From contig WQWD01000063.1 in assembly GCA_009785545.1 (NCBI GenBank), forward strand, positions 1 to 9,973: DNA of 9,973 bases, read 5' to 3'. This stretch comes from Treponema sp. (GTDB taxonomy: Bacteria > Spirochaetota > Spirochaetia > Treponematales > Breznakiellaceae). The first letter of the stretch is position 1. Every line of letters starts with the position of its first letter. The notes below the pieces were generated by a model that saw only the letters and a list, made by a program, of their open reading frames with translations, was not told where the DNA came from and did no database searches. Below are positions 1 through 6,932 of this stretch, one piece after another. Both the position numbers and the translations under genes were made by a program.

Positions 1-160
1 AAAAAAAACACCCCCTCGCAAAATTTTCGCGTGCGGGGGGGAGAGGAAGAAAAAATTAATTTTTTGGGGGGGTTGTTTTTTTTTTTTATTTTTTTTTTTT
101 TTTTTTTTATTATGAGGGGGGGGGGGGGGGGGGGGGTATTAATTTTTTTCGGGCAAACAG
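1..160. other. Low-complexity contig end, probable assembly or sequencing artefact
   Basis: This stretch is nearly all homopolymer: 12 T (76-87), 20 T (89-108) and 21 G (116-136), with shorter A, C, G and T runs before them. No other part of the window looks like this, and it sits at the extreme end of the sequence. That points to low-quality or slipped sequence at a contig end. A true G-tract of this length could in principle be a phase-variable contingency locus, but the adjoining T-tracts and the lack of any believable gene argue against it. No gene is called here. Confidence 0.75.
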
Positions 161-182
161 CCCCTTCTCTAATCATAGAAAG

Positions 183-212
183 ATTATACTATTACATTGT
201 AATAATTGTCAA
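183..212 (-). promoter_or_regulatory. Consensus sigma70-type promoter directed toward the contig start
   Basis: Read on the minus strand there is a perfect -35 box TTGACA (212-207), an 18-bp spacer and a perfect -10 box TATAAT (188-183). Transcription would start near 176 and run off the window through the low-complexity end, so its gene is missing or is lost in the damaged sequence. It lies beyond the tail of repeat copy A. Both hexamers match consensus, so a chance match is unlikely even in AT-rich DNA. Confidence 0.6.
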
Positions 213-265
213 CCCATAATTGCGCAATTTGTAACTTGCCATCATTGGTAAGCTTCCATACATAA

Positions 266-486
266 CTGTCACCCCACATACAATACGCCACCCCACACAC
301 AGGGGATACAACCACTGGCAGGCGGACTGCGAAAAGCACTGTCGGCGAAATACGGCTGTGTAGTCCTAGACAGCCACGTCAAAACGTGCGTAGATGAAAA
401 CCACAGCCGTTCCCGAGCCGACAGGGGTTTTTGCAGTCCCCCTGCCAATGATTGTCATCGCCCCCTTGCGTACGATGATTGTCTAC
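266..486 (-). repeat. Structured dispersed repeat, copy A (nested inverted repeat with conserved head and tail)
   Basis: In minus-strand orientation the element starts with the head GTAGACAATCAT (486-475), directly after the stop codon of the TPR lipoprotein gene. It ends with a tail containing GGTTGTATCCCC (313-302) and GTGACAG (272-266). The core is a 30-bp imperfect inverted repeat (316-345 with 418-447, four mismatches) around a 72-nt loop. Inside the loop are a 9-bp stem (ACGGCTGTG with CACAGCCGT) and an inner hairpin, CACGT-TTTG-ACGTG. Head, core, inner motif TTTCATCTACG and tail all recur in copy B at 5745-5932. The head is partly duplicated: a second GACAATCAT lies at 456-448. No U-tract follows a stem, so it is not an ordinary intrinsic terminator. 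Confidence 0.85.
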
Positions 487-2328
487 TTATCGTCCCAATA
501 ACGCCGCATATTCACGTTCGTATCGCTGTAATTGCGGATGGTTTGGGGCGATGGCGAGAGCCTGCCTTAAATAGTGAACGGCACGGCGTTCTTGACGGCG
601 GCGGTGGTATATCTGAAAAATGGCGATAAGGGCGTCAAGGTTTCTTGGGTCTTCAAACAGGCTTGCCCGTAAATCGCTGAGAGCCGCATTTTCATCAGTT
701 TGTAAACGGCTGCGTAAAAAATAGAAACGGCTTAACATGGGGCCTCTGCCCGTTGCTCTAATCCGCTCTTCCAAAAGGCGGGAGGCTTCATCATTTCTGC
801 CGTTATCTATTAGAGAGGAAATAAAAATTAAAACGTATTCGTTATTTGACGGATCTTGTGCATACAATTCACGGGCAAAAACAAGAGCTCTCGCATTGTT
901 TCCAAGCGCACGTTCAATGTGGAAACCGTCAATTAAATCCTGAACAGTCCGCCGTACCGCAAGAATGTTGTTTAAAAAACCTAAAGCCTCCTGCCAGCTC
1001 TCACGGGTTACAGCATCCCTCAAGCTTAAGCTCATTACATTTATGGAAGAGCCGGAAAGCGTCCGCAAACGCTGCAAAAGTTCCCTGCCTTCGATATGAT
1101 CGGCTGGGCGAGGCGATTCAAGAAGAAGCGTAACGGCGTAGATAAGCGCTTCTTCATCATTTGGATTTGTTTGTAAAATTGAACGAAGATAGTTAAGCGC
1201 CGCCTCACGGTTACGGTTGCCTTCAAATTGAAGTCTCGCTCTGAGAAAAAGATACTGCCTGTTATTCGGATTTATCGAGGATAAAGTATCAAGCGCAGGC
1301 CCTGCCTGAGGAAAGCTTTCCTGCTCTATCAAAATGAAAGCTCTCATAAAAATAAAATCCGCATTTCTTGGTTCCGAGATTAAAACTTCGTTGATGATGG
1401 GCAGAGCGGCTTGCAGGTTACGATTTTCAAAAAAACTGATAGCGAGCTCCTTTCGGATTTCCAAACTGTTTGGAAAGCGAACTGACAAATCAGAAAAAAG
1501 ACCGGCCGCTGTCTGCGGATTGCCGGAAAGCCTTTGCGTGCGGGCAATCCCAATCAACGCCGGAAAAAACATTTCAGAAACGGCGTATGCCATATTGTGA
1601 AATCTTTCGGCTGCCTCAAAATTGTTTAAACGTTCATTTAATAAAGCCATGAAAAAAAACGGAAGTACGGAGGCAGGGTTTAGATTTGCGGCTATTTCAA
1701 GGTCTCTTGTAATAATCGGAACAAGAGCCATAGGGAAATCACGGTTACTTTGATTATTCTGACCCGCAAAAGTTACAGCTCTTAACTGATCCGTAACAGT
1801 AAAAAACGGCAAAATAAATTCAAAAAAATCAGTCGAGTCTTCGGGAGGATTAACATAAACGCCTCTAGCAGCTTCTCTGATAATTCTTGTGTAGTTAAAA
1901 GTAAGCGGAAGATCAATAACAGGAAGCGTCTCAGGAAAATCAGGATATACCAGACGGATAAGCATTGTATTGATACCGTTCATCATGCGGCCAAAATCAG
2001 TGCCGCCCAGATTCCTTGAATGTATCAAATCCAGAGCTTCTATCATTGATGATAAAATGCCGCTTTCTGTCAAATAGCGAATTTCTTCGGCAATGCTTCC
2101 AGAGGCAGGTTGCCCGGCAATCTGCCCAATCTGCCAGGGATCGTTAAAACCTGTATCGGCAGTACGATCAGGCGAAGAACCGCACGAAAAAAGCAAAAAT
2201 ATGGTAAAATATACGCAAAAAAGGCTTGTAAGGCTTATCCTGAAGCGGTATCCGCCTGAAAAACGCTTGTTTCTCTGGCAGACACTTTTCGGATATGTAC
2301 ATATTGTAAGAAAGTGTTTTAAAGCCAT
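487..2328 (-). CDS. TPR-repeat lipoprotein
   Basis: A 613-residue protein predicted to be exported and lipidated, then carrying helical tetratricopeptide-type repeats that usually mediate protein-protein contacts. With the ATG at 2328 as residue 1, a hydrophobic stretch (LFCVYFTIFLLFSC) leads to lipobox Cys49. The rest is rich in TPR signatures such as NPNDEEALIYAV and DPRNLDALIAIF; the clearest repeats lie in the C-terminal two-thirds. The frame stays open upstream to 2508, but the extra 60 residues would overlap the divergent gene's coding start and put a second hydrophobic segment before the signal peptide, so I reject them. Even from 2328 the leader is long (48 residues), and the ribosome site is weak (GGAT about 5 nt upstream). 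The gene diverges from the envelope operon at 2411, and repeat copy A begins one or two bases after its TAA stop. Partner and exact function are unknown. Confidence 0.85.
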   Translation of the reverse strand: MALKHFLTICTYPKSVCQRNKRFSGGYRFRISLTSLFCVYFTIFLLFSCGSSPDRTADTGFNDPWQIGQIAGQPASGSIAEEIRYLTESGILSSMIEALDLIHSRNLGGTDFGRMMNGINTMLIRLVYPDFPETLPVIDLPLTFNYTRIIREAARGVYVNPPEDSTDFFEFILPFFTVTDQLRAVTFAGQNNQSNRDFPMALVPIITRDLEIAANLNPASVLPFFFMALLNERLNNFEAAERFHNMAYAVSEMFFPALIGIARTQRLSGNPQTAAGLFSDLSVRFPNSLEIRKELAISFFENRNLQAALPIINEVLISEPRNADFIFMRAFILIEQESFPQAGPALDTLSSINPNNRQYLFLRARLQFEGNRNREAALNYLRSILQTNPNDEEALIYAVTLLLESPRPADHIEGRELLQRLRTLSGSSINVMSLSLRDAVTRESWQEALGFLNNILAVRRTVQDLIDGFHIERALGNNARALVFARELYAQDPSNNEYVLIFISSLIDNGRNDEASRLLEERIRATGRGPMLSRFYFLRSRLQTDENAALSDLRASLFEDPRNLDALIAIFQIYHRRRQERRAVHYLRQALAIAPNHPQLQRYEREYAALLGR

Positions 2329-2359
2329 ATTTATCCGTAACAAAAATATTTTTAAAAAT

Positions 2360-2388
2360 TTGAAAAAATCTGATATACAAAATATTAT
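2360..2388 (+). promoter_or_regulatory. Candidate sigma70 promoter for the three-gene envelope operon
   Basis: TTGAAA (2360-2365) and TATTAT (2383-2388) are separated by 17 bp, the optimal spacing. The predicted start, near 2395, leaves only about 16 nt before the ATG at 2411. No clear Shine-Dalgarno sequence is seen in that short leader. Confidence 0.45.
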
Positions 2389-2411
2389 CATAATGATAAC
2401 ATAATAAACAA
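2384..2411 (-). promoter_or_regulatory. Candidate promoter for the minus-strand TPR lipoprotein
   Basis: On the minus strand there is TTGTTT (2411-2406), a 16-bp spacer and GATAAT (2389-2384), giving a leader of about 50 nt before the ATG at 2328. The -35 box touches the start codon of the divergent gene, and the -10 box overlaps that gene's own candidate -10 box, so the two promoters would compete for polymerase. The DNA here is very AT-rich, so the match is only suggestive. Confidence 0.35.
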
Positions 2412-3493
2412 TGGCTAAAGACAAGAATTTTTTACTGTTTATTAAGATCACAGTACTATTATCGGTTTTTTTATTTGCGGTCTCCTGCGAAAATTTTTCG
2501 GCAAACAATTCAGGAATAAACCCACATCACATTACGGGCTCAAGGGAAAACAGGGAAAAGCTTGTTGAATTGTTTAACTTGTTAAAAATGGAACAACCCG
2601 GCAGTGAAGGCGAATTTACCGTCATCAGGGAAATAGCCGGAAATTTGGCAAGGCATAATGAATACGACAGGCTTATACATTTTTTGGGCGGAAGGACTTT
2701 AAACAATCCCGGCGATCCTTATAACAGTTTTTATTTTATGATGATCGCTTTTGCCCACATCCAACAAGGTTCAGAGCCTATAGCCGCATTGTATTTAGAC
2801 TTAATCGTCAATAATTACCCTGATCTGATCATAAATGACGAATCGATTCATCTGATCAGCCTTCGTCATATTATTCATTTAAATGATAACCCGGAAAGAC
2901 AAGTTTGGTATTGGGAAGAATTAATATCCCGATTCCCCGAACAAATCGATTTGGGTCAGGCGTATTTTATGCTCGGACAAGCCCGAGAGCGTGTCGGGGA
3001 CTGGAACGGTGCAATCGCTGCTTACACAAACTTTTTGCCGCACTCAGAGGGAACGATAATAGCGGGGTTTCCGAATGCCGCTCAATATGCCAGACAGCAG
3101 GTTGATTTTAGCAGATCCGCCAGAGATTGGACTTTTGAAAATTTAAACGCTTTAAGAACCGCTGTTCAGTCCGCCATTAGCACAAACAATCCCAGAAGGC
3201 TGCAGGGTTACAAAGCCAGTGTTAATTTTTTCTACCGCTCATGGCAGGGAAATGAAATTGTAAACACCAGAATGCCAAGCCTTTTTCTCCCCCACTTTTG
3301 GAATAATCAAGTCAGGTTTGCGCCGGAGCTTGACCCATTGTCAAACCCTACAGAAGCGTTTTTAAGAACAACAGGCTGGTCGCAAGGGCTTCCCACTTGG
3401 TATTTTTATTTCCGCAGAATTCATTTTCCGCAAGATCCCTCGGTACACGGACGGTGGGAATGGGCAGGCATTTATTATGGAGAAAGATTCTAG
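2411..3493 (+). CDS. TPR-like lipoprotein, first gene of the envelope operon
   Basis: A 360-residue predicted lipoprotein. Residues 1-26 are a lipoprotein signal: a lysine-containing start, the hydrophobic core FIKITVLLSVFLFA and lipobox AVSC with Cys26. The mature part is largely helical. One clear TPR-like unit lies at about residues 181-214 (LGQAYFMLGQARERVGDWNG), with weaker helical repeats at about 75-175. The C-terminus (about 265-360) is aromatic-rich and not TPR-like; I do not recognise it. The stop TAG (3491-3493) shares its last base with the GTG start of the lytic transglycosylase gene, so the two are very probably cotranscribed and translationally coupled. A scaffold or partner role for the transglycosylase is inference from this context. 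Confidence 0.85.
   Translation: MAKDKNFLLFIKITVLLSVFLFAVSCENFSANNSGINPHHITGSRENREKLVELFNLLKMEQPGSEGEFTVIREIAGNLARHNEYDRLIHFLGGRTLNNPGDPYNSFYFMMIAFAHIQQGSEPIAALYLDLIVNNYPDLIINDESIHLISLRHIIHLNDNPERQVWYWEELISRFPEQIDLGQAYFMLGQARERVGDWNGAIAAYTNFLPHSEGTIIAGFPNAAQYARQQVDFSRSARDWTFENLNALRTAVQSAISTNNPRRLQGYKASVNFFYRSWQGNEIVNTRMPSLFLPHFWNNQVRFAPELDPLSNPTEAFLRTTGWSQGLPTWYFYFRRIHFPQDPSVHGRWEWAGIYYGERF
3479..3486 (+). promoter_or_regulatory. Ribosome-binding site that decides the GTG start of the transglycosylase
   Basis: GGAGAAAG lies inside the end of the preceding gene, 6 nt before GTG at 3493. The ATGs farther upstream in this frame (3397, 3460) have no comparable site and would put extra residues before the signal peptide. 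Confidence 0.6.
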
Positions 3494-4869
3494 TGCATAG
3501 GATAAGACAATTATGCCGTCGGCGCAAATGGTCTAATGTGTTGTTTGCATTTGGCGTTTTCTTGGTATTTGGGGCTGGTGTGTTGTCGGCGCAGGATGTT
3601 GGGCGGCCGCTAAGGCAAGTTCCGCCGCCAATAACGATTGATCCCAATTATGATGTCGATTTTACTCCCATCCAATTATTCGATTTCCAAGACGTTATTA
3701 TTAATCATCGTGTTCCAAATCCTTTGTCGATAATTACGGAATTCGCTTTGAGCCAAACTATTACAAGGATGTATATCGATCAATATACGAGGCCTTGGGG
3801 AATCAGGTATTTGAATTCGCTTATCGAGAGGGCGAATATTTTCATGCCGTTTATTCGGGAAGAAGTTACACAGAGGCAGTTGCCGCCTGAGTTGATGTTT
3901 CTGCCGGTGATTGAATCGTCTTTTGTGATTACAGCGATAAGCCGGTCGGGAGCGATGGGGCTTTGGCAGTTTATGCTCAACAGTATCGAGCCGTTTGATA
4001 TGGTAGTAACAAATTATATCGATGAAAGGCGTGATTTTGTCAAATCTACAAGGGGCGCTCTGCAAAAATTAACGAATAATCACGGGATATTGGGCTGCTG
4101 GCATCTTTCGCTGGCGGCTTACAATACAGGGCTTGGGAGAGTCAGGCGGACAATTCAAAGAACCGGGATTAATGATTACTGGATTTTGAGCAATAACAGA
4201 GAGCTGGCGATGGAAACAATTCATTTTGTACCCAAATTGATTGCCGTCTCATGGGTTCTTTCTCAGCCAAGAAGGTTTAATCTTGAAGTATGGCATGATA
4301 AATTTGAGTGGGTCGAAATTCCTTTGCGGCGGCAAATTTCTATCGATATAATCGCCGAAGAAGCAGGGATCGACAGAGAGCTAATGCGCCGTTTAAACTC
4401 GCAATTTGTTCACGGAATTACACCGCCAAACAGAAACTTTAATTTGGTTGTTCCCGCAGCGTATCTTGAAAGTGTTAATGAGATTTTAGAGCGTGAAGAC
4501 CTCAGGCTTCTCCGTTTCCATTACCACGTTGTCCGTCACGGCGATACTTTGTGGTCAATGTCAAGGCATTTTGGAACATCCGTGCAAATGCTGGAAGCGC
4601 ACAATCCGGGCATAAACAGCCGCCATCTTCGAATCGGCGAAACTGTCATTATTCCGGCATTACATGAAGTTACTCCATATATACGGACTTCGGCTCCGCT
4701 TCCCAATTTTACAGGCACGCATCAAGTTCAAAGAGGTGAAACCTTCTGGTCTTTGGGCAGATTATACGGGGTAGACCCGCAGGTTTTAGCCGAAGCAAAC
4801 CACATGACTTTAAATCAAACCCTCCGTGAAGGAAGAACCCTAAATGTGCCGATACTGGAGTATGAATAG
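3493..4869 (+). CDS. mltD: MltD-like membrane-associated lytic murein transglycosylase with two LysM domains
   Basis: A 458-residue exported enzyme of the GH23 lytic transglycosylase family, MltD type, which cleaves the MurNAc-GlcNAc bond of peptidoglycan with 1,6-anhydro product formation. The arginine-rich N-terminus and hydrophobic core (residues 1-33, ending VLSA before QD) form a signal peptide; there is no lipobox, unlike E. coli MltD. The catalytic domain spans about 95-265 and shows LPVIESSF with the expected catalytic Glu141, GAMGLWQFM (153-161), DERRD (177-181) and AAYNTGLGRV (208-217), matching the ESxF, GxWQ, DxRRD and AYNxG landmarks of the family. LysM domains at about 344-390 and 409-455 bind glycan. 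GTG at 3493 is preferred because of its good ribosome site and its one-base overlap with the upstream stop. The downstream gene starts inside its 3' end. Confidence 0.92.
   Translation: MHRIRQLCRRRKWSNVLFAFGVFLVFGAGVLSAQDVGRPLRQVPPPITIDPNYDVDFTPIQLFDFQDVIINHRVPNPLSIITEFALSQTITRMYIDQYTRPWGIRYLNSLIERANIFMPFIREEVTQRQLPPELMFLPVIESSFVITAISRSGAMGLWQFMLNSIEPFDMVVTNYIDERRDFVKSTRGALQKLTNNHGILGCWHLSLAAYNTGLGRVRRTIQRTGINDYWILSNNRELAMETIHFVPKLIAVSWVLSQPRRFNLEVWHDKFEWVEIPLRRQISIDIIAEEAGIDRELMRRLNSQFVHGITPPNRNFNLVVPAAYLESVNEILEREDLRLLRFHYHVVRHGDTLWSMSRHFGTSVQMLEAHNPGINSRHLRIGETVIIPALHEVTPYIRTSAPLPNFTGTHQVQRGETFWSLGRLYGVDPQVLAEANHMTLNQTLREGRTLNVPILEYE
4831..4835 (+). promoter_or_regulatory. Ribosome-binding site supporting the ATG at 4844
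   Basis: GGAAG is 8 nt before ATG 4844. The alternative ATG at 4862 has only GGAG ending one base before it, too close to work normally. The site lies inside the transglycosylase gene. Confidence 0.4.
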
Positions 4870-5740
4870 GTTTGTTACTGTTTTATTAGTCGTTTTTATA
4901 ACACAAGGAGTTTTTGCCCATCCGCAGGTATCGATTTCTGGCGCTGTAGAATGGGATACTTTGAGGCTTAACGCTGAAGTTATGCTGGATATGGCTTCCG
5001 CAGGGCTTAGGCTTCCCGCAGGAAGAAACCAGGGAGAAGCCCTTTTACTTGATGGCTTCCGTGATATTATAAAACATCACATTTTAGATTTGCGGGTAGA
5101 TTCGTCTTCTACTGTCGGCGATCTTGTAAACAGGGGGGAATTAACTTTAAGCGATATTGAAACTCTCGCTTTTGGGGCAAATTCGCTTCCTCCCGCAATG
5201 CGGCCTGATTTGCGCCATATTTTCTCATCGCATGAAATTTCTTTATCGACTATCAGCAATTCGCTGTTACAACACCACTTCCCTACACCAGTAATCCGAA
5301 CCCTCAGCCCGGTAACAACTCCACGCTTTACAGGCATTATTATAATCGCAACAGAAAGCCTGCCTGTTCACGGTATGAGAGGTACTGCCCTGCCCGTCCC
5401 CAGCCTGTTCCCAAGGATTTGGGACAGCGAGATGAACTTAATCTACGAACGCTCCATGGTAGAAACAAGAAATGCCCCAATCGTACGTTATGCGCCAATG
5501 CAGGACATTTTACAAAATACTCCCTCAGGGCTGACACCTGAACTTCAGCAGATTGTAGGCGACAGACCTTTACGAATCTTCGCTCAAGGCGTTTTTGGCA
5601 TAGCTCCGACAGATCTTATCATAGATCGCAATGACGCGCTTTTAATCATTTCATCTGACGAAAACCGCCGTCTTTTGACTCAAGGCCGTGTTGCGATAAT
5701 ATTGGATGAATCTGTGTTGAGGTATGAATTCGGTCGATAG
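4844..5740 (+). CDS. Exported protein with a C-terminal region reminiscent of FlgP/LPP20-type proteins
   Basis: A 298-residue protein with an N-terminal signal peptide (MNRFVTVLLVVFITQGVFA, cleavage expected before HPQ) and no lipobox. The N-terminal half (about 28-150) is helical and unrecognised. The C-terminal half (about 160-290) has the strand-rich order FTGIIIIA, SLFPRIWDSEMNLIYE, a VGDRPLRIFAQGVFG segment and LLTQGRVAIILD. By eye this resembles the FlgP/LPP20 family pattern (TGLIVDA, PRILDEDG, VYG, GRVVIVLD). That assignment is inference from memory of the family. I chose ATG 4844 because it has a usable ribosome site; ATG 4862 gives a tidier 19-residue signal peptide and is a real alternative. 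Either start overlaps the end of the transglycosylase gene, so this is the third operon member and probably works at the same envelope location. Repeat copy B begins four bases after its TAG. Confidence 0.8.
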   Translation: MCRYWSMNRFVTVLLVVFITQGVFAHPQVSISGAVEWDTLRLNAEVMLDMASAGLRLPAGRNQGEALLLDGFRDIIKHHILDLRVDSSSTVGDLVNRGELTLSDIETLAFGANSLPPAMRPDLRHIFSSHEISLSTISNSLLQHHFPTPVIRTLSPVTTPRFTGIIIIATESLPVHGMRGTALPVPSLFPRIWDSEMNLIYERSMVETRNAPIVRYAPMQDILQNTPSGLTPELQQIVGDRPLRIFAQGVFGIAPTDLIIDRNDALLIISSDENRRLLTQGRVAIILDESVLRYEFGR

Positions 5741-5744
5741 TTTG

Positions 5745-5932
5745 GTAGACAATCATGGCAGGCGGCTTGCGAAAAGCCGTGTCGGCTCGGGATGGTCGTG
5801 GCTTTCATCTACGGACGCTTTGGCGTCGCAGCATTGCCATCCACGCCATATTTCGCCGACACGGCTTTTCGCAAGCCGCCTGCCTATGGTTGTATCCCTT
5901 GCGTGGGGGGTGCAATTATGTTTGGGTGACTG
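5745..5932 (+). repeat. Structured dispersed repeat, copy B (perfect 30-bp nested inverted repeat)
   Basis: The head GTAGACAATCATGG (5745-5758) begins four bases after the upstream stop codon. A perfect 30-bp inverted repeat follows (5757-5786 with 5855-5884) around a 68-nt loop, and then a tail with GGTTGTATCCC and GGGTGACTG. The loop holds a nine-pair stem with one bulged T (ATGG-T-CGTGG with CCACG-CCAT), the motif TTTCATCTACG, and a hairpin GACGC-TTTG-GCGTC. The order and many bases match copy A. In the inner hairpin, C:G has become G:C and T:A has become C:G, so pairing is kept while sequence changes. This suggests selection on the fold, as DNA cruciform or RNA. Short open frames across it have no coding signature. 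Confidence 0.88.
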
Positions 5933-6023
5933 CCATCTGTAATTAGATCAGAAAAAATTAAAAAAAAATTCACTTTTTTCCAATTTCGGTAAAGCGCCAC
6001 GCATATCTAACCCATATATATGT
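5933..6023 (+). other. AT-rich leader before the Rpn gene
   Basis: This is A/T-rich DNA, with a nine-base A run near 5963-5971, leading to the ATG at 6024. I see no convincing -35/-10 pair and no Shine-Dalgarno sequence. Expression of the nuclease gene may be low or may depend on read-through from the envelope operon across copy B. Confidence 0.4.
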
Positions 6024-6920
6024 ATGAAAATTAATACAAACTTTAAAGACAGCGTTTTCACTAAATTATTTAGCGAACCCGATTTACTGAGGGAGCTGTA
6101 CTGCGCACTAGAAGGGACTACTCTGCCTTCTGATTTATCGGTTTCCATTAACACTCTCGAAAACGTGGTGTTTATGGATTTATACAACGACATCTCTTTT
6201 GAGATCGGCGGAAAGCTTGTTGTTTTGATTGAACATCAAAGCACCATCAACCCTAACATGGGGCTGCGTCTCCTTCTCTACATCTCCCGTGTACTTGAAA
6301 AGATTATTACAGGGAAAAACTTGTATTCGGGAAACCGCCTGTCCATTCCATGGCCTGAGTTTTTCGTTCTGTACAACGGTAAAGAACCTTATCCCGATAA
6401 TGCCACTCTGCGTTTATCAGATTTATTTGAAAAACCGCATGACTTAGGGCTTCCAAAAAAAGCGGTTCCGCTGTTAGATTTGGAAGTAAAGGTAATCAAC
6501 ATCAACGAAGGCAAAAATGAAGCTATTGTTAGCCGCTGTAAAAAACTTGCAGAGTACAGTGCGTTTATTGCCAAGACAAGGAGCTTTGAAAAAGATTTGC
6601 AAGACAGAGAAAAAGCGGTAAAAGCCGCTATTAAATATTGCTCAAGGTATGATATACTGAAAGAGTTCTTGGAGATTCACGCTTCGGAGGTTTTGAATAT
6701 GTTACTAACTGAATGGAACACAGAAGACGCTCTCTCTGTACGATTTGAAGAAGGTATGGAAAGAGGCTTTGAAGAAGGTGTAGAAAAGGGTATGGTAAGA
6801 GGTATCGAAAAAGGCGTTGAAAAAACGTTAGATTTAATCGCTCAGGGTTATTCGATTGATGAAATCAGAGAACGACTGACGTACAAGACGGCTGGTAGAG
6901 AAGACAAAAAAACTCCCTAA
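6024..6920 (+). CDS. Rpn-family recombination-promoting nuclease / putative transposase (PD-(D/E)XK)
   Basis: A 298-residue protein of the Rpn family (PDDEXK-type putative transposases, TIGR01784-like). Family members, characterised mainly in E. coli (RpnA-E), are DNA endonucleases that promote RecA-independent recombination. The opening KDSVFTKLFSEPDLLRELY is typical. The PD-(D/E)XK core is visible as YNDISFEIGGK with Asp56, followed by IEHQS with Glu70 and Gln72; in this family Gln replaces the usual Lys. PWPEFFVLYNGKEPYP (109-124) and LDLEVKVINI are further family landmarks. Residues about 241-268 form the low-complexity Gly-Glu repeat (EEGMERGFEEGVEKG) common at Rpn C-termini, followed by a short helix with YSIDEIRERL. 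It is full length with no frameshift, so it is probably functional. No Shine-Dalgarno sequence precedes it. Repeat copy B lies upstream, and a hairpin and repeat copy C lie downstream. Confidence 0.9.
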   Translation: MKINTNFKDSVFTKLFSEPDLLRELYCALEGTTLPSDLSVSINTLENVVFMDLYNDISFEIGGKLVVLIEHQSTINPNMGLRLLLYISRVLEKIITGKNLYSGNRLSIPWPEFFVLYNGKEPYPDNATLRLSDLFEKPHDLGLPKKAVPLLDLEVKVININEGKNEAIVSRCKKLAEYSAFIAKTRSFEKDLQDREKAVKAAIKYCSRYDILKEFLEIHASEVLNMLLTEWNTEDALSVRFEEGMERGFEEGVEKGMVRGIEKGVEKTLDLIAQGYSIDEIRERLTYKTAGREDKKTP

Positions 6921-6932
6921 TATTATAAACAA

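Noticed and set aside
31..219. Open frame of 62 codons on the plus strand
   Set aside because: It is almost all Gly, Phe and Ile from G and T homopolymers at a suspect contig end, has no ribosome site, and runs into the promoter region.
2329..2508. N-terminal extension of the minus-strand TPR lipoprotein to the ATG at 2508
   Set aside because: It would overlap the coding start of the divergent lipoprotein, add a second hydrophobic segment before a good lipoprotein signal, and cover the candidate promoters.
3397..3492. Upstream ATG starts (3397, 3460) for the lytic transglycosylase
   Set aside because: They lie deep inside the preceding gene without a ribosome site; GTG 3493 has GGAGAAAG upstream and directly precedes the signal peptide.
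5724..5946. Two overlapping short plus-strand frames across repeat copy B
   Set aside because: They are read through a perfect inverted repeat, have no ribosome site or recognisable domain, and are better explained by the structured element.
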